Source: Gammaproteobacteria bacterium
GTDB lineage: Bacteria; Pseudomonadota; Gammaproteobacteria; Xanthomonadales; SZUA-36
Reading direction: 5' to 3'
DNA: 64,000 nucleotides
Assembly: GCA_021772915.1 (NCBI GenBank)
Contig: JAJFLB010000014.1
Coordinates: 1 to 64,000, forward strand
Shown here: positions 1-7,138 of the stretch, one piece after another
Numbering within the stretch: position 1 is the first letter of the stretch
Layout: every line of letters begins with the position of its first letter
The notes under the pieces: model-generated
Databases searched by the model: none
What the model saw: the letters and a program-made list of their open reading frames with translations, nothing else
Told to the model about the DNA's origin: nothing
Made by a program: the position numbers and the translations under genes

Positions 1-69
1 CATCCGGATCGCATCGACCAATAAAAAAGCCACCCGCTGGGTGACTTTTGTATTGGTGGAGGCGGCGGG
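1..69. repeat. Outer copy of a 69-bp direct repeat of the tmRNA gene 3' end
   Basis: This segment matches positions 149-217 with only two substitutions (at about 37 and 50). It contains the last bases of ssrA, including the acceptor strand and CCA, and a copy of the terminator. One change interrupts the T run of that terminator. An outward duplicate of a tmRNA 3' end is the usual footprint of a tyrosine integrase using ssrA as an attachment site. No integrase is visible, so this is an inferred att-like site at the window edge. Confidence 0.75.
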
Positions 70-148
70 CCGCTCTCGGGCATCCTGCCCTTCGCGGCAC
101 CTGCACATCCTTGTGCAATGGAATCTCTCCCGCGTCAGGCACGGGCCT

Positions 149-217
149 CATCCGGATCGCATCGACCAATAAAAAAGCCACCCGTTGGGTGACTTTTTTA
201 TTGGTGGAGGCGGCGGG
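149..217. repeat. Inner (gene-borne) copy of the 69-bp ssrA 3'-end repeat
   Basis: This copy is continuous with the intact tmRNA gene. It carries the working terminator plus the 3' acceptor strand. It is separated from the outer copy by 79 bp that contain no gene I can recognise. Confidence 0.75.
168..200 (-). terminator. Intrinsic terminator of ssrA
   Basis: Read on the minus strand, an A run is followed by the stem GTCACCC / GGTGGC around a short AACG loop and then by TTTTTT. It begins 2 nt after the tmRNA CCA. The flanking A and T runs mean it could work in both directions. Confidence 0.8.
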
Positions 218-561
218 AATCGAACCCGCGTCCGCAAATGATCCGCCTTTGGCTCTACATGCTTATCCGACCATTAGTTTAATTGCAGGCTACCCGGTCG
301 GCGGGGAAAACCAGCAACGAGCCTGGATAAGTTTTAACGGATCCACACCAGGCGTGCTTCACCGCGGTCCTGTGTTGGGTGACCCCCGGACTCCGGCGCG
401 CACAGGCACGCATCGGGCGGAGGGCGCTATGCAGGTTATTAGGCTGCTAGTGCGTAGTTGTCATCATTGGCAACTAAAAGTTTGCAGTCAGTTTAACGAG
501 TTAATTGCAGCTCGGCATGCACCTCGGGTTTCACGACCCACGTCGAAGCCAGGTCGCCCCC
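202..561 (-). ncRNA. ssrA: Transfer-messenger RNA (tmRNA, ssrA)
   Basis: One-piece tmRNA that rescues stalled ribosomes together with SmpB, which is encoded at 5784-6236. The 5' end GGGGGCG (from 561) pairs with CGCCTCC before the encoded A-CCA at 202-209, giving the tRNA-Ala-like acceptor stem. The T arm with GGTTCGATTCC is present. The resume codon and tag reading frame lie at 439-471 and encode ANDDNYALAA followed by TAA, a typical gammaproteobacterial degradation tag ending in the LAA protease signal. The length of about 360 nt is normal. The ends are inferred from acceptor pairing. Confidence 0.97.
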
Positions 562-582
562 GGTAGTTTTCTCTCGTGATCC

Positions 583-612
583 ATTTTAACGTCATGCATA
601 GATGATTGCCAA
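583..612 (-). promoter_or_regulatory. Probable sigma-70 promoter of ssrA
   Basis: On the minus strand TTGGCA, an 18-bp spacer and TAAAAT lie just upstream of the tmRNA 5' end. The start site would be about 15 nt before the mature end, leaving a short leader for RNase P to remove. Confidence 0.45.
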
Positions 613-721
613 GCCGGGTATGCGGATAACTGAGTAAGGTACTCCATGAAAGTCATTATCAGTGCCGCAAATGTACCGACGGCTCCCTTGTCTCTTATTG
701 CCAGTGGACATTGTTGTTCAC

Positions 722-750
722 TTGGTAAACTTGACTGTGTGTGGTATAGT
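722..750 (+). promoter_or_regulatory. Probable promoter of the pilin operon
   Basis: TTGGTA, a 17-bp spacer and TATAGT occur 114 bp upstream of the first pilin gene, leaving a leader of roughly 105 nt. I see no sigma-54 type GG/GC element, which is common at major pilin genes, so expression is probably sigma-70 dependent. Nothing else recognisable lies in 613-863. Confidence 0.45.
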
Positions 751-863
751 ATCAGTACTTAGCGGTATGGATGCCGCAAGAAGGATTATGCCAGGTCAGC
801 TGAGATATAGGGGTGGCTGAGTTGGGGTTTTGGGGGTCATCTCTGTAAAAGCAGGGTATTAAA

Positions 864-1277
864 ATGAAAGGATTCACACTAATTGAGCTATTGGTTACGG
901 TCACGATCGTTGCCGTACTTGCCGCAGTAGCATTTCCTAGCTATACCACCTATGTTGAACGTAGCAAACTGGTCTCGGCTACCGAGGAATTAACTTCCTA
1001 CGCCGGATTAATGCAGCAGTACTACGCGAATGAACGCACTTACCTGAATGCAGCAGGCGATTGTGGTGTGACCCCTTCCTCTTCTGAGCATTTCTCAATT
1101 GGCTGCACAGCGCCCAGTAAAACTTCGTTTACGCTGACGGCAACTTCGCTTGCCAACACCGGTTTGGGTGGTGCAGGGAGCTATGTTTACTCGATCGATG
1201 AGGATGGGGATCAAACTACCGGTAAATTCAAGGGTAGTGCCCCCAGCGATACCGATGGTTGGAAACTGCGCAAGTAA
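864..1277 (+). CDS. pilE: Type IV pilin-like protein PilE
   Basis: A 137-residue type IV pilin, a subunit or minor subunit of the pilus fibre in the inner membrane and periplasm. The class III leader is very short (MKG), with prepilin peptidase cleavage before FTLIE. The conserved glutamate is at mature position 5 and is followed by a hydrophobic helix to about residue 25. Two cysteines (about C67 and C81) could form a disulfide. The length and ending resemble minor pilins of the PilE/ComP type. It opens a run of pilin-like genes. In the Pseudomonas arrangement pilE closes the fimU-pilV-pilW-pilX-pilY1-pilE operon, so a first-gene position is unusual. It could also be a PilA-like major subunit; the context favours PilE. 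Confidence 0.85.
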   Translation: MKGFTLIELLVTVTIVAVLAAVAFPSYTTYVERSKLVSATEELTSYAGLMQQYYANERTYLNAAGDCGVTPSSSEHFSIGCTAPSKTSFTLTATSLANTGLGGAGSYVYSIDEDGDQTTGKFKGSAPSDTDGWKLRK

Positions 1278-1288
1278 ACCTGTATGGC

Positions 1289-1822
1289 ATGATGAAAACA
1301 CTCAAATTGACAAAACGGCCATCGTCTAATTCCAGGGGCGTTACCCTGGTTGAATTGTTAATGGGCATAACCATCGTGGCGATTGCGCTGGCACTGACTG
1401 CCCCCACCATGCAGGAGACGTTTGCTCGTGGTGATATACGGGCAACTGCTGAAAATATTTCCCAGGCCATCCGGTTGGCCAAAAATACCGCCAGGTCAAT
1501 CGGTCAACCGGTAACGCTCACCATAAGTGTGGCCACGGCAGATAACTCAATTTCTTTTACTGATGTGGGTGGCAATGCTTTTGTGTTTAAAACGAGTGGT
1601 GTCAGGCTGCCGACAATCCAGTTGCCCGGCAAGGTTTCCGTGGCGGCAACCCAGGCGGCGTTTAGATTTGATTCGATGGGTAAAATCGTCAACTTTAATC
1701 AGCTGACAACGATCGTACTGAAGTCAACGGTGGTGTCTTCGCAAGCGTTGACCGTGAGTGTTGTCAATGAGCTGGGCTATACCACTATGGTGGACGGTCT
1801 CGTAACTTCGGACACCACGTGA
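1289..1822 (+). CDS. fimT: Minor pseudopilin FimT/FimU (GspH family)
   Basis: A minor pilin of about 177 residues, of the GspH/FimT type, that helps prime pilus assembly. The prepilin motif is RG followed by VTLVELLMG, so cleavage falls after the glycine and glutamate is at mature position 5. A long hydrophobic helix runs to about residue 45, and a beta-rich GspH-like domain follows. The start was set at the ATG ATG pair at 1289/1292. An upstream in-frame ATG at 1259 would overlap pilE by 19 nt and add ten residues ahead of an already normal leader. It lies 11 bp after pilE and 7 bp before pilV, in one transcription unit. Confidence 0.82.
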   Translation: MMKTLKLTKRPSSNSRGVTLVELLMGITIVAIALALTAPTMQETFARGDIRATAENISQAIRLAKNTARSIGQPVTLTISVATADNSISFTDVGGNAFVFKTSGVRLPTIQLPGKVSVAATQAAFRFDSMGKIVNFNQLTTIVLKSTVVSSQALTVSVVNELGYTTMVDGLVTSDTT

Positions 1823-1829
1823 GCAATCG

Positions 1830-2420
1830 ATGAGGAAATTATCCCGAAATTCACTCCCGTGTCTGCAGTCCGGTATCGCCCTGGTGGAAAACCTGATCGC
1901 GATTGTATTGTTGAGCGTTGGTGCGGTGGGAATCGCGCTGAGCACGGCAACTGCCATCAAGGTCAACAGTGATAATCAGGCTCGTGCCATGGCGTTGGAA
2001 GCGGCCACCAAGGAATTGGCACCCGTTTTTGCCTTTAGCAAAAAAATTGAGGTGTATGACGAGATCAAGCAAAACGACGCGTATAGCCAGCAGAGCTTTG
2101 CAACCACGCTCAGAACGTACGTTGCTAAAGATGCCGTGCTCAAAGGTAATGGAGATGTAAAGACGCCCGCCTACGATGGAGTGACCGTGCAGGGAAACCT
2201 GTCAGCCGGCGCCAGTGACGATTTTATGGTCAGCATTAGCCAGGCACTTGATGCAAACGATAAGGATGTGCTGAACGAGTCCCCGCCTTATGAATCGCCA
2301 GTGCGCGTAGCTGTCGTGGTTACTTATGCGGGCATTGCCGGCTACGGCAATGCCGATGGTGGTCAGGAGATATCTGATACCAAACGGTTTACGGCCAGTT
2401 TTACCTACGTGCTCAAGTAA
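1830..2420 (+). CDS. pilV: Type IV pilus modification protein PilV
   Basis: A 196-residue minor pilin of the PilV family (GspI-like), part of the pilus priming complex. The leader is MRKLSRNSLPCLQSG and the mature protein starts IALVENLIA, with glutamate at position 5 and a hydrophobic helix over roughly residues 16-40. The C-terminal part has the VAVVVTYAG-type strand common in PilV. Its stop codon overlaps the next start as TAATG, so translation of pilW is probably coupled. Confidence 0.85.
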   Translation: MRKLSRNSLPCLQSGIALVENLIAIVLLSVGAVGIALSTATAIKVNSDNQARAMALEAATKELAPVFAFSKKIEVYDEIKQNDAYSQQSFATTLRTYVAKDAVLKGNGDVKTPAYDGVTVQGNLSAGASDDFMVSISQALDANDKDVLNESPPYESPVRVAVVVTYAGIAGYGNADGGQEISDTKRFTASFTYVLK

Positions 2421-3022
2421 TGGATATTCTTTCTGGAAACACGCTGAGGTCCAGATCGGGATTCACCCTGGTCGAGGTACTGGTTGCCATGGTCATAGGC
2501 ATGTTTGTCAGCCTCGCTGCAATCGCGGCCTTCAGCGCCCACAGTCGGAGCGTTTTCAACCAGATGACATACAGCCAGGCGGCAGAAGATGTCAGCGAAG
2601 CCTATGCCTTGCTATCGAGGCTGATACAACAATCGGAAAACAGCAGCATTACGATATCGGGCGTCACAACCAACAACAATTGTTCAACGGATATTACGAT
2701 TGATCTGAGTGTTCCCGAAGGATTTCCTGTGTGGCCAAATTTGAGCGGACCCGACTACAAAGAAAACTGGGTACGTATTGTGCTGAGCGCGACCGGGACC
2801 AACGCGCACAGCATTACCATTGCCAACGCCGCAGAAGGAGGGTTGGCGGGTGCAACAGCGACCCCGTTTGCAGGTTCGGATTCGGGAAACAATACGAAAA
2901 TCACCTGTCTTGGACTGGTGAAACAAGCGGATGGAACATACGCTTTTTCCGTAGCAGGCTATGCACGCAATTACAGTGACGGCGTTACTGCCTATGAGGG
3001 TGTTATTCTTCCGCGAAATTGA
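2420..3022 (+). CDS. pilW: Type IV pilus minor pilin PilW (short form)
   Basis: A 200-residue minor pilin of the PilW/GspJ type. The prepilin site is SG followed by FTLVEVLVAMVIGMF, with glutamate at mature position 5 and a single N-terminal helix. After it comes the region starting AAEDVSEAYALLSRLIQQSE, where PilW proteins usually continue. PilW proteins are often 250-350 residues, so this one is short, but the reading frame is open with no sign of a frameshift. The placement between pilV and pilX supports the name. Two cysteines (near residues 91 and 161) may pair. Confidence 0.8.
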   Translation: MDILSGNTLRSRSGFTLVEVLVAMVIGMFVSLAAIAAFSAHSRSVFNQMTYSQAAEDVSEAYALLSRLIQQSENSSITISGVTTNNNCSTDITIDLSVPEGFPVWPNLSGPDYKENWVRIVLSATGTNAHSITIANAAEGGLAGATATPFAGSDSGNNTKITCLGLVKQADGTYAFSVAGYARNYSDGVTAYEGVILPRN

Positions 3023-3044
3023 ACAATGGTGACAGGAAATACAA

Positions 3045-3836
3045 ATGAACAGGCATCCATTTAAGACCAGCAAGTATCAGCGGGGGCTTTCCCTGATTCT
3101 GGTATTGGTGTTGTTGACGATCGCCGTGTCTACAAGTCTTTATTTTCACCAGCGTTTGGTGGGTTCAACCGATATTTCAGCGACCACACGGGATAATTCT
3201 ACGTCCTTGATGCTGGCCGAAAGCGCCTTGGAGCACTTGCGTGGCGGGTATCTGAACAAGCTTTGCACCAGTACGGACTGTTCCCTGAAGGATATGGAAA
3301 GGCTGGGAGCTGCCGTTGCCGGGAATATGGATGACGTGGCAGCTCTCGATACGCTTCTGGGAGAGTCCAAGGTAGAGTATGCGTATTACGTCGGTGCAGC
3401 AGACCTCTTTTCTCCGGGTATTTTGCAGCGGGTGGCGAACATTGACGCGGGATCGGGCAGGGCTGCCTGCACCATCAATTCACATGCGGTTCCTGCCGCT
3501 GACTGCAAGCTGGATATCAACGCGTTGTTTGGTGCGGGTTACCGTCCTCAACTGTACACAACCAACGCCAATGGCCTGCTGGTTTCCAGTAGCCTCGCGG
3601 ATTGGAAGGCGGTAACGGAAGCCAGCACTTACAACGACACTGTGGCGGCTGCCTGGATTGAGTTGACGCGAAGTGCGCTTGATGCCGACGACGTCGATGT
3701 GTGGGTGCAGGCGAGTGCCCAGGTGGGGATAGCGAAATCGTATATACAAAGATACGTTGGGACACACAGTCCTCAGTCAAATGTGATTGGAAACCTTGCA
3801 GCCCTGGTTGAGGCCAGCAACATAGACAGAGAATGA
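3045..3836 (+). CDS. pilX: Type IV pilus assembly protein PilX
   Basis: A 263-residue minor pilin in the PilX/GspK slot. The leader ends RG, followed by LSLILVLVLLTIAVSTSLYF. Mature position 5 is hydrophobic instead of glutamate, as is typical for PilX/GspK tip subunits. The motif LMLAESALEHLRGG matches the PilX N-terminal domain (AE.AL..). Four cysteines are present, two of them close together (CTSTDC). Its stop overlaps the start of the next gene by 4 nt (ATGA), so the downstream unknown protein is probably made together with it, which suggests a shared role at the pilus tip. Confidence 0.85.
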   Translation: MNRHPFKTSKYQRGLSLILVLVLLTIAVSTSLYFHQRLVGSTDISATTRDNSTSLMLAESALEHLRGGYLNKLCTSTDCSLKDMERLGAAVAGNMDDVAALDTLLGESKVEYAYYVGAADLFSPGILQRVANIDAGSGRAACTINSHAVPAADCKLDINALFGAGYRPQLYTTNANGLLVSSSLADWKAVTEASTYNDTVAAAWIELTRSALDADDVDVWVQASAQVGIAKSYIQRYVGTHSPQSNVIGNLAALVEASNIDRE

Positions 3837-5710
3837 CCATGAAAAACCGTTCATTGATATTAATTGTGATAGGCGCGCTATTTTTTGCTTTTGCCACGGA
3901 TAGCATGGCAAAAGGGAAGAGTGATGATAGCAGCGACGACTGTAGTAGCGACAGTAGTAGCGACAGTAGTAGCGACGACTGTAGTAGCGACGACGGTAGC
4001 GACGATAGTAGCGACGATCAACCCCGATCCACTTCAGGAATGGTGATTTTTGACATGACCGCCAACCCTGGTGACGTGGCTATTACGACCAACCTGAGTT
4101 TTGTCGCCCCTGGCTCAAAGGCGGATTCTGCCATTGATGATGGCTTTGGTTTCAACACCATCAATATCGAGGATTTTCATGTTTTGAGCCGGGACAGGAC
4201 CAAAACGCCGGAGGCACTGAGGTTGAGAATTGGAGAGAGTTCAGAAACGGTGAGTGAGAATCAACTTGACCAAGCCGGTGAGTCGACATTTTTCGCCGAT
4301 GGAAATCACCTGTTCGATCTCGACCGCATAAGAGCTGCAGCGGATTGGATGGCCAAACCGGGCAACCTGGTACCAGATTCTGGTGTGCCTGCGGGCAGTT
4401 ACGGCACTATCAGCTTCGGGCAGCTTCTGAATAATGTCGACGTGGGCCGCACCATGTACGGAATTGTGAGGGTAAAGGTACCTCTGGAGCTTGGAACCTG
4501 TACGAGTAACGACAATTGTGGCAAGAATTCACTGGGTGCTGTCGTGGATAAGACGACCATTTACGGACTGTGTAAATCCAATGACGGCTTGTGTAGTTGC
4601 GCGCCTGCAAACGGCTACAAGATTCAGGAAGGTAAGAAAAAATGCGATGCCGATCCTGACAAATTGTCAGATCTGCTTGCCACACAAATTCGTGTAAAAG
4701 GGTCATTATTCTGGGATTTCGTGGCTTCTGAGGATAACGCAAGTGCCAATTTGCTTGAGGGCGATCCTGTCCCTTTCAGTTTGCTGCCCTGGGCACCGCG
4801 CGAGCTATACTTCAAGGTTGAGGTTCCCATTGGCGTGAACTGGGAATACGACCTGGATGGAGACGGAGCCATGGACAATATGTTCAATATTGCCAACGTG
4901 AGCGATGGAAGTTCGCAAGGTATTTTGAATTCACCATCAGTCACCTGGGCCATGGTAGCGCCAACCAATAAGGCTGAATTCGAATTCGCCAACAACAAAC
5001 CCCTTACTGAAGTCCTGTTCGATACTCTGGATGACGCGACCAAGTACCACCTGATGATGCCTAATGGTTACACCACGGGATGGGCAGAGGCCTTTGACAA
5101 ACTCAACATAACGGGCTCAATATGGCAAAGTATACCGGTGACGCCGGCCTTTGGGTTGCCAACAGGCTTTGAAAACCAGATTCTTACAGCAGACGTTGTA
5201 CGCAGCGAGAACTTCGAAGATATTCCAGCATATTTGTACAGCGGTGGCCTGATAGATATGCATGATCACGTCAATGTGTCCGGTCTCCTTTATGCCCCAC
5301 AGGGGATGGAGCTTGAGGCAAAAAACTCGACGCCGTCAGCACCGACTCGCCAGTATGTTGCTGGTGCCATAGTCGTTCGCGATACCTTTTTCATTGAAGC
5401 CAAGCAAAATACGGTCACCGTGATTTCTTCCCAACCCACGACCTATTCAACCGCCCTGCGTGAACCGACGCCCGAAACGGATGGTGGAGGTCCTCCGGTG
5501 GTATTTGTCCCTGCCGATGACGGCAGTTCCAATGACGATAGCTCCGATGACGACAGCTCAGATGATGACAGTTCCGATGATTGTAGTTCCGACGACTCGT
5601 GTTCCTCGCCCCCACCTGGTGGGCCCCCAACATCTTCTGGACCCGATCCAAAGAAGAGTCGCTGGATCGAGGTAAGACCACAGGTAGAAGACACGACCGG
5701 GGATGGGTGA
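3833..5710 (+). CDS. Unknown secreted Asp/Ser/Cys-rich protein in the PilY1 position of the pilin operon
   Basis: A 625-residue protein that I do not recognise as a family. An N-terminal signal peptide (hydrophobic residues 7-22, cleavage near MA-KG) indicates export. Residues 30-62 are almost pure Asp and Ser with two Cys. Residues 565-593 form a second tract of SSDDD units with several Cys, followed by a Pro/Gly stretch. Between them lie a small Cys-rich patch (about 221-271, resembling an EGF-like knot) and the calcium-loop-like segment DLDGDGAMDN (about residue 340). A segment near 475-510 (VSGLLYAPQG, then AGAIVVRD) resembles surface or pilus-associated proteins. It occupies the place of the tip adhesin PilY1 but shows no PilY1 beta-propeller features that I can see. 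Calcium binding and tip location are inferences. An alternative start is the ATG at 3839. Confidence 0.75.
   Translation: MTMKNRSLILIVIGALFFAFATDSMAKGKSDDSSDDCSSDSSSDSSSDDCSSDDGSDDSSDDQPRSTSGMVIFDMTANPGDVAITTNLSFVAPGSKADSAIDDGFGFNTINIEDFHVLSRDRTKTPEALRLRIGESSETVSENQLDQAGESTFFADGNHLFDLDRIRAAADWMAKPGNLVPDSGVPAGSYGTISFGQLLNNVDVGRTMYGIVRVKVPLELGTCTSNDNCGKNSLGAVVDKTTIYGLCKSNDGLCSCAPANGYKIQEGKKKCDADPDKLSDLLATQIRVKGSLFWDFVASEDNASANLLEGDPVPFSLLPWAPRELYFKVEVPIGVNWEYDLDGDGAMDNMFNIANVSDGSSQGILNSPSVTWAMVAPTNKAEFEFANNKPLTEVLFDTLDDATKYHLMMPNGYTTGWAEAFDKLNITGSIWQSIPVTPAFGLPTGFENQILTADVVRSENFEDIPAYLYSGGLIDMHDHVNVSGLLYAPQGMELEAKNSTPSAPTRQYVAGAIVVRDTFFIEAKQNTVTVISSQPTTYSTALREPTPETDGGGPPVVFVPADDGSSNDDSSDDDSSDDDSSDDCSSDDSCSSPPPGGPPTSSGPDPKKSRWIEVRPQVEDTTGDG
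3921..4018 (+). repeat. In-frame 12-bp tandem array encoding the N-terminal Asp/Ser tract
   Basis: Imperfect 12-bp units of the form AGTAGCGACRRY are repeated about eight times and encode SSD-S/D-type tetrapeptides with interspersed Cys. Because units are multiples of three, slippage would change tract length without breaking the frame. Confidence 0.75.
5525..5612 (+). repeat. In-frame 15-bp tandem array encoding the C-terminal Asp/Ser tract
   Basis: Imperfect 15-bp units around AGCTCCGATGACGAC encode SSDDD pentapeptides and later SSDDC. The period (15 bp) differs from that of the N-terminal array (12 bp), so the two tracts probably arose independently. Confidence 0.7.
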
Positions 5711-5783
5711 CAGGCTTTGACAAACTGCTATCCGCGCAACGGGGAGTAGCGTGGGGTAGTTTGTAAGCGTTGTGAGTGTCGTA

Positions 5784-6236
5784 TCAGCCGTGCTTGAGTA
5801 TACGCGCTTTTTGTCTCTTCCAGTCACGGGCTTTCTGGTCGGCACGCTTATCGTGTTGCCGTTTGCCCTTGGCGATACCAATTTCTACTTTTACCCGGCC
5901 TCTTGACCAATATAAGGCCATTGGTATGGCGGTATAGCCTTTACGCTCCACCATGACGGTAATCCTTTCAATTTCACGTCGGTGCAAAAGCAACTTGCGG
6001 GTCCGTACAGGATCGGCTGTGATATGCGTGGAGACAGTGGGTAACGGATCGATGCGGCAACCGAACAGAAATGCTTCGTGGTCTTTCAACAGGACATAAC
6101 TGTCGCCGAATTGCAGCCTGGACTCGCGTAGCGACTTGACTTCCCACCCCTGTAACTCCAGGCCTGCCTCGAACCGTTCTTCGACCTTGTACTCAAAACG
6201 CGCACGTTTGTTGCGAGCAATACTTTTAGTACCCAT
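5784..6236 (-). CDS. smpB: SsrA-binding protein SmpB
   Basis: A 150-residue small basic protein that binds tmRNA and mimics the codon-anticodon stem in the decoding centre of stalled ribosomes. It has the N-terminal [11 protein letters not shown], the OB-fold core [13 protein letters not shown] and [10 protein letters not shown], the [11 protein letters not shown] strand, and the basic tail [15 protein letters not shown] that becomes helical in the ribosome. Its partner ssrA lies 5.2 kb away at the window start. The pilin operon sits between them and converges on smpB. It is divergent from ratA, a conserved gammaproteobacterial arrangement. Confidence 0.97.
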   Translation of the reverse strand: MGTKSIARNKRARFEYKVEERFEAGLELQGWEVKSLRESRLQFGDSYVLLKDHEAFLFGCRIDPLPTVSTHITADPVRTRKLLLHRREIERITVMVERKGYTAIPMALYWSRGRVKVEIGIAKGKRQHDKRADQKARDWKRQKARILKHG

Positions 6237-6392
6237 ATTGCACCCATGTGCTGTCTGCGGTCTGGTGTTTCATCCCCACCTATTTTACGGTGCTTAACCA
6301 CTCCAGAGAACCACCGTGTCAAAGATGCAATTGTAAAGCGTGACCAGGACCCCCAAAATGGCTCTCTGACTCAATAACATTCCAGGACAGAT

Positions 6393-6821
6393 ATGAAGAT
6401 AGAGCGCTCAGCGCTGGTCGCACACAGCGCCGCCAAAATGTACCGTTTGGTTGAGGATGTTCCGTCGTATCCGGAATTCCTGAGCTGGTGCACGGCAACC
6501 CGGGTGTTTGAGCACAACGCCGAGAGTCAGAAGGCCCGTCTTTCGATTTCCATTGCAGGTGTAAAGCAGCAGTTTACAACCCACAACACACTGTGTAGGG
6601 ACGAGCGGGTTGAAATGGCTTTACACGAAGGTCCATTTAAAAGCCTGTACGGACAGTGGTGCTTTACACAATTGGGTGACGCGGGTTGCAAAATCAGTCT
6701 CAAGCTGGATTTCGAAATGGCAGGTAAGCTGGTGACGACCCTGTTTGGAGAGGGCTTTGGACGCATTGCGAACCGTCTGGTCGAGGACTTTTGCAAACGC
6801 GCTGATGAGGTTTACGCCTGA
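6393..6821 (+). CDS. ratA: RatA family START-domain protein
   Basis: A 142-residue member of the RatA / Coq10-like START family (SRPBCC fold). E. coli RatA was described as a toxin that blocks 70S ribosome assembly. Related proteins bind ubiquinone and assist respiratory chains, so the true role may be either. The typical N-terminal pattern is present (IERSALV, then VEDVPSYPEFLSWC), as is the C-terminal helix FGRIANRLVEDFCKRADEVY. ratB starts immediately after the stop codon. The smpB-ratA-ratB neighbourhood is standard in gammaproteobacteria. Confidence 0.92.
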   Translation: MKIERSALVAHSAAKMYRLVEDVPSYPEFLSWCTATRVFEHNAESQKARLSISIAGVKQQFTTHNTLCRDERVEMALHEGPFKSLYGQWCFTQLGDAGCKISLKLDFEMAGKLVTTLFGEGFGRIANRLVEDFCKRADEVYA

Positions 6822-7124
6822 ATGAAACCAGGTGGTGAGCATCAGCAAATTAATGTGGAAGTGGTACTGGCCACGCCACAACAACAAAGAGTGATTCCTG
6901 TGGTGCTTGCCGTTGGTTCGAAACTTGCCGATGCAATAGAGCAGTCGGGAATTCTCAGTAAGTTTGACGATTTTGACTTCGACCCCGACAGGGTGGGTAT
7001 TTTTGGTCGCAAGTCTGACGTTGGCCAGCTATTGCGTGATGGTGACAGGGTTGAGATTTACCGGCCACTGATCGCCGACCCCAAGAAAACAAGAAGGCAA
7101 AGAGCACTGGAGCAGGTCAAATAG
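6822..7124 (+). CDS. rnfH: RnfH/RatB family ubiquitin-like protein
   Basis: A 100-residue beta-grasp (ubiquitin-like) protein of the RnfH/RatB family. The core includes INVEVVLATPQQQRVIPV, FDFDPDRVGIFGRKS and LLRDGDRVEIYRPLIADPKK, which are the conserved blocks. Its ATG directly abuts the ratA stop with no gap, so translation is coupled. It ends 14 bp before the convergent bamE stop. The biochemical function is not firmly known. It was described as a candidate antitoxin partner of RatA, but direct evidence for that is weak. Confidence 0.9.
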   Translation: MKPGGEHQQINVEVVLATPQQQRVIPVVLAVGSKLADAIEQSGILSKFDDFDFDPDRVGIFGRKSDVGQLLRDGDRVEIYRPLIADPKKTRRQRALEQVK

Positions 7125-7138
7125 CCCTACACCTGAGC

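Noticed and set aside
48-566. Open frame across the tmRNA region on the plus strand
   Set aside because: It runs antisense through ssrA and its terminator; the composition is that of a structured RNA gene, not a protein.
5720-5764. Possible terminator ACAAACT / AGTTTGT between the pilin operon and smpB
   Set aside because: Only 7 bp pair, around a 31-nt loop with no T run; too weak to call.
6393-7124. ratA-ratB as a new toxin-antitoxin system
   Set aside because: This is a conserved core pair next to smpB in gammaproteobacteria. The antitoxin role of RatB is not well supported, and nothing here is new.
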